Of a stretch of 39,368 bases of DNA, positions 35,320 through 39,368 are shown piece by piece. A program made the position numbers and the translations under genes. The notes under the pieces are model-generated. The model was not told the origin of the DNA. It worked only from the letters and a program-made list of their open reading frames with translations, and did no database searches. The stretch spans positions 1 through 39,368 of the forward strand of contig JAGWNA010000025.1 in the NCBI GenBank assembly GCA_028871555.1, written 5' to 3'. The first letter of the stretch is position 1; the number at the start of each line of letters is the position of its first letter. Origin of the DNA: Lysobacteraceae bacterium (GTDB lineage Bacteria; Pseudomonadota; Gammaproteobacteria; Xanthomonadales; Rhodanobacteraceae).

Positions 35320-37047
35320 TCAGGATTCCCGCTCGGCAACAGGCATGCCGCTCCGGCGCATTTTTGCGTCAGCACGGTCGCATTGCCGCAAATCATGGCT
35401 GGATCCGCCCATGCATCGGGCGGGCGCATCGTGACAAGTCGAGGCCTTCCATATATCGAGCCAGACTCCGCGAAACCGCTGCGTATAAAGGGTTCCCTGG
35501 CTCGGCCTCGACGGGTAGCTGACGATCAACCCCGCCGGGTGCGTGTCGGTCCATTGCAGCAGCGCCTGGCAATCATGCAGCCGTTCGATGGGCCTGGTCA
35601 GCCGGCCCAGAAAATGGAAATCGTCACCATCGAGATCAAGGCTCGCGACAGGCCGCCCCTGCATCTGGGCCTGTCCGAGCAAAGCGGCGGGTGGCCCAAG
35701 ATCGAACGCAGGCCATACCGTCATCCCGAACAGCATGCTTGCGGCAGCCGTGCCCGTCAGGCCAGCGAACGCAATGCGGTAGAGCTCGGCACGCCGGGGT
35801 ACCGCCAGCAGCAGGCCCAGCAAAAGATAGACCACGCCGAACGGAACGGCATGCGAGGCCAGGGCCACACCCCACGAACCGCCGACCTTGTTGCCGGCAA
35901 CCAGCCACGGCAGCGCCAGCAGGACGCCGCCCCACGCGAAGCTGGCCAGGGCCAACGGCCAGGGGCCGAGCCATCGGCTGGTCGCCAGGTGATCGTTGCG
36001 ATCGAGCAGGCACACGCAGGCAAACCCCAGGAGCACCGCGAAACCGGCATATTCGGGCAGCAGGTAATACGGCTGCTTGCCGCTGATCAGCGAAAAAACC
36101 ACCAGCACCGGCGCAAGCCACGCGTACAGGAACCGCACGCCGGGTTCGACGGAATGGGACATCCGGGCCACGGCCACCCATGATCGTGGCCACAAGGTGA
36201 ACGGAAATACCAGCAACGGCAGCAACGGCAGGTACCACCAGAAGGGTTCGGCGTGGGCAAATGCATTCACGATCCGCCCGGTCTGGCGCAACAGCAAGGC
36301 ATTGCGATAAACCGCCCCGCCCGCCCAGACCGCCGGCAGCGCCCAGACCGCCAGCAATACAAAGCCGGCCAGCACAGCAAGCGCTCCATGCCGATACCAG
36401 CGGCGTCGATGCTGCCGCGCCCAATCGCTCCATAGCGGTCCCAGCAACCACGGGAACACCACATGCAACAACATCACCGGCCCCTTGGCGAGCATGCCGG
36501 ACCCCACCGCGAATGCAAACCAGAGGAACTGTGGCTTGCCGCGGCGCGGCCCCGGCACCAGCGCCAGGAATGCAGCCAGCACGAATGCTGCCAACAGCAC
36601 TTCGTACATGATCTGCAGGTCGAACAGGAAGCCGTAACTGAATGCCATCAGCAGCCACGGTACGGCCCGCGCCGTTCGAGGGCGATCGGGAAACAGGCGT
36701 CGGGCCAGGGCCGCGGCAAGCAGCAGCTGCGCGGCTCCCATCAATACGGCCAGGCACCTCGGCCAGATGTCGTTGACCCCGCCCACCGCCCAGCCGAGCT
36801 GGATGAGCCAGAACAGCAACGGCGATTTTTCGGTATACGGCACACCATTGAGATAAGGCACCAGGAAGCTGTTCCGCTGCCACATCTCCCATGCCACCGA
36901 CAGCGTGCGAGTGGAAAATATCGGCATCGGACCGTGCTGGAAGATCGACAGCGATGCCGCCAGCAGCCATAACGGCAACCAGATCCACTCGGCCAGCGGA
37001 ACGCGCTTGAGGTACGCGACGCCGTATCCCATGGGCATCTCTTTCAC
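35320..37047 (-). CDS. ArnT-like membrane glycosyltransferase (GT-83/PMT superfamily)
   Basis: This protein of about 575 residues has some ten hydrophobic segments, beginning AEWIWLPLWLLAASLSIF. The first periplasmic loop has PYLNGVPYTEKSPLLFWLI, corresponding to the ArnT family PxYxEKPPL-type motif, and a later SGKQPYYLLPEYAGFAVL loop. Such enzymes transfer a sugar from undecaprenyl phosphate to lipid A or other envelope glycans. The start is GTG 37047, overlapping the upstream stop by GTGA; ATG 37038 or 37032 are alternatives. The acidic Asp usual in the first loop (PDEGRY) is absent here (MPIFSTRTLSVAWEM), unlike the neighbour. The C-terminal about 35 residues look unstructured. Confidence 0.8.
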   Translation of the reverse strand: MKEMPMGYGVAYLKRVPLAEWIWLPLWLLAASLSIFQHGPMPIFSTRTLSVAWEMWQRNSFLVPYLNGVPYTEKSPLLFWLIQLGWAVGGVNDIWPRCLAVLMGAAQLLLAAALARRLFPDRPRTARAVPWLLMAFSYGFLFDLQIMYEVLLAAFVLAAFLALVPGPRRGKPQFLWFAFAVGSGMLAKGPVMLLHVVFPWLLGPLWSDWARQHRRRWYRHGALAVLAGFVLLAVWALPAVWAGGAVYRNALLLRQTGRIVNAFAHAEPFWWYLPLLPLLVFPFTLWPRSWVAVARMSHSVEPGVRFLYAWLAPVLVVFSLISGKQPYYLLPEYAGFAVLLGFACVCLLDRNDHLATSRWLGPWPLALASFAWGGVLLALPWLVAGNKVGGSWGVALASHAVPFGVVYLLLGLLLAVPRRAELYRIAFAGLTGTAAASMLFGMTVWPAFDLGPPAALLGQAQMQGRPVASLDLDGDDFHFLGRLTRPIERLHDCQALLQWTDTHPAGLIVSYPSRPSQGTLYTQRFRGVWLDIWKASTCHDAPARCMGGSSHDLRQCDRADAKMRRSGMPVAERES

Positions 37048-38762
37048 GGTGACGGCGGTGACTGCATACGCGCTTCGCGGGCGATCACGACATAGTCGCC
37101 GTCGCGTCCCAATTCGCTGAACGGCAATCCTGCCGCCTGCAGCCGGGCCAGCGTGCCGGATGGCATCACGGCAATTTCGTCATGACCTGTCCGCCACCTC
37201 TGTTCGAACTGCTCGATCTGCCCGATGTAGCCGGCTGGCCGTGAATCGACCCAGGGCATGATGTCGTCCGGCTGGTCCGCCACCACGATCACCAGCCGCT
37301 GCAGATAGAACGGCAGGCCACGCAGCGACACGTTCACCGTGAATACCTCGGTATGCGGCCCGGCCCGCGGCGCGATCAGGTGTGCGACGGGAGCAGCCGA
37401 CTCGACGGCCGTGAGCGGCTGCCAGGCCATCAGCGGCACCTGCCAGCCCAGCAGTGTCGCCAACGCCAGCAGATGGATCGCCGCGGTACGCGAGGAGCTT
37501 TTGCCTGCACGCCGCAACAGCAGTTGCCAGCCGGCGAAGGCGGCCAGCGCGATCAGCAGGCAGGCCATCGACAGCCCCGCCATGTTGTGATGAAACGCTG
37601 CCGCGGATACATCGGCATGCCCGCCGACCGGCCACGCCCAGGCGGCAATCGCACCGGACACGCCAAGCAGCGCGATTATCCCGAGTCGACGCCCCAACGC
37701 TGCCACGGGCAGGATCGTCGCTGCGCGCGCAAGCAGCAGCACCAGGGCGGGGAACAGAGGCAGGATGTAGAACGGCAACTTGGAATGGGACAACGAAAAA
37801 AACACCAGCACGACGGCGACCCAGGCCCACAGGAATTTCTGTGCCGGCTCATCGGCGCGGATCGCATGCCAGCCGCTGCGGTTGAACGGAAGCAGCGTGC
37901 TCCATGGAAAAATGCCGACGATCACGATGACCGGAAAGAACCAGACCGGCTTCTGGCGATTGTCGACCGGGGAGAGAAAGCGGGTGAAATGCTCACGGAT
38001 GAAAAAGTAGTCGAAAAATCCCGGGTGCGTGTAGCTCATCACGATGAACCACGGCGAACACAGCAGCGCCAGCACCAACGCGCCCTGCCACAGGGACAAT
38101 CGCCCGAGCAGGCCCCAGTCGCGCTGCCACAGCATGTACACCACCAGGACCATGCCCGGCAGTACGACCCCGATCAAACCCTTCGACATCACTGCCAATC
38201 CAAGCGCAACCCACATCAGCACATTCAGGCGGCCGCGGATCGGCATTGCCGCAGGATCGAACTGCGCCACCAGAAAGCATGACATCCCCGCCGCGATGAA
38301 AGCGGTGACGCCCATGTCCAGGGTGTTGATGTGTGCCGCGGCGGCGAACAACAGCGTGCTGCCCAGCATGACGGCGGCGAAACCGCCGGCCTGGCGGCCG
38401 AACAGCCGTTTCCCGGCCCAGCCGACGGCGATCATCGCCAGCAGCCCGGTGAGTGCGCACCACACTCGTGCCGTCCATTCGGTGACGCCGAACACCGAAT
38501 AGGCCACGGCGGTTCCCCAGTAGTGCAACGCCGGCTTGTCGAAGAAATTGAAGCCGTCCAGGCGCGGGGTGAGCCAGTCGCCGCTGGCCACCATTTCGCG
38601 CGCGACTTCGGCATAGCGCCCTTCATCGGGTTCGCCCAGGGGGCGCAGGTTCAGCCCGTAAAACCAGCTGATCGCCCAGATGGCTGCGAGCAGCAGACCA
38701 GCCCGGCCCTGACGCGCAGTGGCTCTGCCGATCGGGTCGGCGCGCTGCGGAGAATCGTTCAT
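37044..38762 (-). CDS. ArnT-like membrane glycosyltransferase
   Basis: This protein of about 572 residues has many membrane segments. The catalytic first loop is intact: LRPLGEPDEGRYAEVAREMVASGDWLTPRLDGFNFFDKPALHYWG, with the conserved Asp-Glu and the KP motif, and a later SHSKLPFYILPLFPALVLLLA loop. This is the canonical ArnT/4-amino-4-deoxyarabinose transferase pattern, but lipid A specificity is not proven. ATG 38762 (MNDSPQRADP) is chosen. It overlaps the second transferase gene by 4 bp, so the two are made together and may act as a pair. Confidence 0.85.
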   Translation of the reverse strand: MNDSPQRADPIGRATARQGRAGLLLAAIWAISWFYGLNLRPLGEPDEGRYAEVAREMVASGDWLTPRLDGFNFFDKPALHYWGTAVAYSVFGVTEWTARVWCALTGLLAMIAVGWAGKRLFGRQAGGFAAVMLGSTLLFAAAAHINTLDMGVTAFIAAGMSCFLVAQFDPAAMPIRGRLNVLMWVALGLAVMSKGLIGVVLPGMVLVVYMLWQRDWGLLGRLSLWQGALVLALLCSPWFIVMSYTHPGFFDYFFIREHFTRFLSPVDNRQKPVWFFPVIVIVGIFPWSTLLPFNRSGWHAIRADEPAQKFLWAWVAVVLVFFSLSHSKLPFYILPLFPALVLLLARAATILPVAALGRRLGIIALLGVSGAIAAWAWPVGGHADVSAAAFHHNMAGLSMACLLIALAAFAGWQLLLRRAGKSSSRTAAIHLLALATLLGWQVPLMAWQPLTAVESAAPVAHLIAPRAGPHTEVFTVNVSLRGLPFYLQRLVIVVADQPDDIMPWVDSRPAGYIGQIEQFEQRWRTGHDEIAVMPSGTLARLQAAGLPFSELGRDGDYVVIAREARMQSPPSP

Positions 38763-39063
38763 CAACCAGTTTCCCAAGCGGCAAATAGTGGCATGTCGTC
38801 GGATGCGAGGGGCGAAATGAACCGCCCGCCACACAGCCTGCGAGCCATGGGCGCATGACAGACTGCCAATGATACTTGCTTGCCGCGCCGTGTCTCAGGG
38901 TCGGCGCGCACGAACCGGGAATGGAGGCACGAAATGGCTTGCGACCGGAACACGGCCGGGCCGCGCACGTGACAGTTCGGGCGATTCGTGCGCGGCAGGC
39001 CGGTCTGCGCCGCCCTCTGCCCCGCATCGCGCATCGACGCGGGGCATGGCCGTCATGCGGATA
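38763..39063. other. Intergenic region with a hairpin after hsp20
   Basis: About 300 bp with no gene. TGCCCCGC (39018-39025) and GCGGGGCA (39039-39046) form a perfect 8-bp stem with a 13-base loop, 18 bp past the hsp20 stop, and could mark its transcript end, although no T tract follows. The promoter for the glycosyltransferase pair should lie between about 38770 and 38900, but I saw no convincing hexamers. Confidence 0.4.
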
Positions 39064-39368
39064 TCAGCTGACAACGATCTTGTGCGAACTGCCGTCGTGC
39101 TTCTTGGGCAGTGTCAGATGCAGGATGCCGTTGTCGTAGTGTGCGTCCGCTTTCGTGCTTTCGAGCTCGGTCGGCAGGCTGAAGGAGCGGAACACCTTGC
39201 CGTAGTACCGCTCGGTATAGATGTCCATTTCGTTGTCCTTCTTCCTGCTTTCCCGCTTGACCTCGGCACTGATGGATACCTGGTTGCCCTCGACCGAAAT
39301 CTCGATGTCGTTCTTGTCGATGCCCGGCACTTCGGCGTTGACCAGAAATGCCTTGTCGTTTTCGGTAA
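39064..39368 (-). CDS. Hsp20/alpha-crystallin small heat-shock protein, 3' part
   Basis: This is the C-terminal about 101 residues of a small heat-shock chaperone; the 5' end lies beyond the window. The alpha-crystallin domain is clear: KAFLVNAEVPGIDKNDIEISVEGNQVSI near the window edge, YTERYYGKVFRSFSLPTEL, and AHYDNGILHLTLPKK at the end. The tail ends KIVVS, standing in for the I-x-I/V oligomerisation motif (HKIVV). It prevents aggregation of unfolded proteins. It lies on the same strand as the glycosyltransferases but 300 bp away. Confidence 0.92.
   Translation of the reverse strand, partial: TENDKAFLVNAEVPGIDKNDIEISVEGNQVSISAEVKRESRKKDNEMDIYTERYYGKVFRSFSLPTELESTKADAHYDNGILHLTLPKKHDGSSHKIVVS

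Overview
The window is high-GC chromosomal DNA from a gammaproteobacterium, most likely Xanthomonadales (Lysobacterales) and probably the Rhodanobacter/Dyella group. The evidence is the gene order folC-dedD-cvpA-purF, the fur/bamE-ratB-ratA-smpB block, a MetX-type homoserine acyltransferase, and a Fur protein with no cysteine. The assignment is by recognition only; no database search was possible.

Layout. 1-864: the 3' part of metX and a tRNA-Leu(CAA). 912-1370: the relic of a Tn3-family transposon, made of one 38-bp terminal inverted repeat and a truncated resolvase. 1423-11293: a TetR repressor facing a co-directional run of about ten genes. These are two Old Yellow Enzyme-type flavin reductases, two short-chain dehydrogenases (one frameshifted), two alpha/beta hydrolases, an SCP2-like protein, a second TetR and two medium-chain quinone/enone reductases. 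The run looks like a system for reducing and hydrolysing electrophilic or unsaturated carbonyl compounds; the substrate is unknown. 11676-16626: regulatory and accessory genes, namely a secreted NTF2-like protein, a BlaI/M56 repressor-protease pair, an ArsR/AHSA1 pair and a nitronate monooxygenase. 16792-20013: a copper-export operon (CueR-type promoter, small HMA protein, CopA, CueR). Its 3' end runs into the 3' end of a ferritin-like (DUF455) gene.

19869-25362, minus strand: core genes DUF455, purF, cvpA, dedD (SPOR) and folC. 25418-28012: a second heavy-metal P-type ATPase behind a truncated MerR regulator. 28193-28413: a plus-strand intergenic region with a promoter-like pair, several strong hairpins and an intrinsic terminator. 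I propose it as a small RNA, possibly CsrA/RsmA-binding. 28481-31476: fur, bamE, ratB, ratA, smpB and an AhpD-like protein. 31580-32087: an orphan IS66 accessory protein. 32268-35295: a complete narrow-spectrum mercury operon (merR facing merT-merP-merF-merA). 35320-38762: two ArnT-like membrane glycosyltransferases. 39064-39368: the 3' part of an hsp20 gene.

Across about 18 kb there are three soft-metal modules (two for copper or related metals, one for mercury), each with its own MerR-type regulator. They sit between core genes, as expected for a strain from a metal-rich habitat. Everything from the Tn3 relic at 912 to about 19917 is accessory, and could be one composite island between metX/tRNA-Leu and the DUF455-purF core block.
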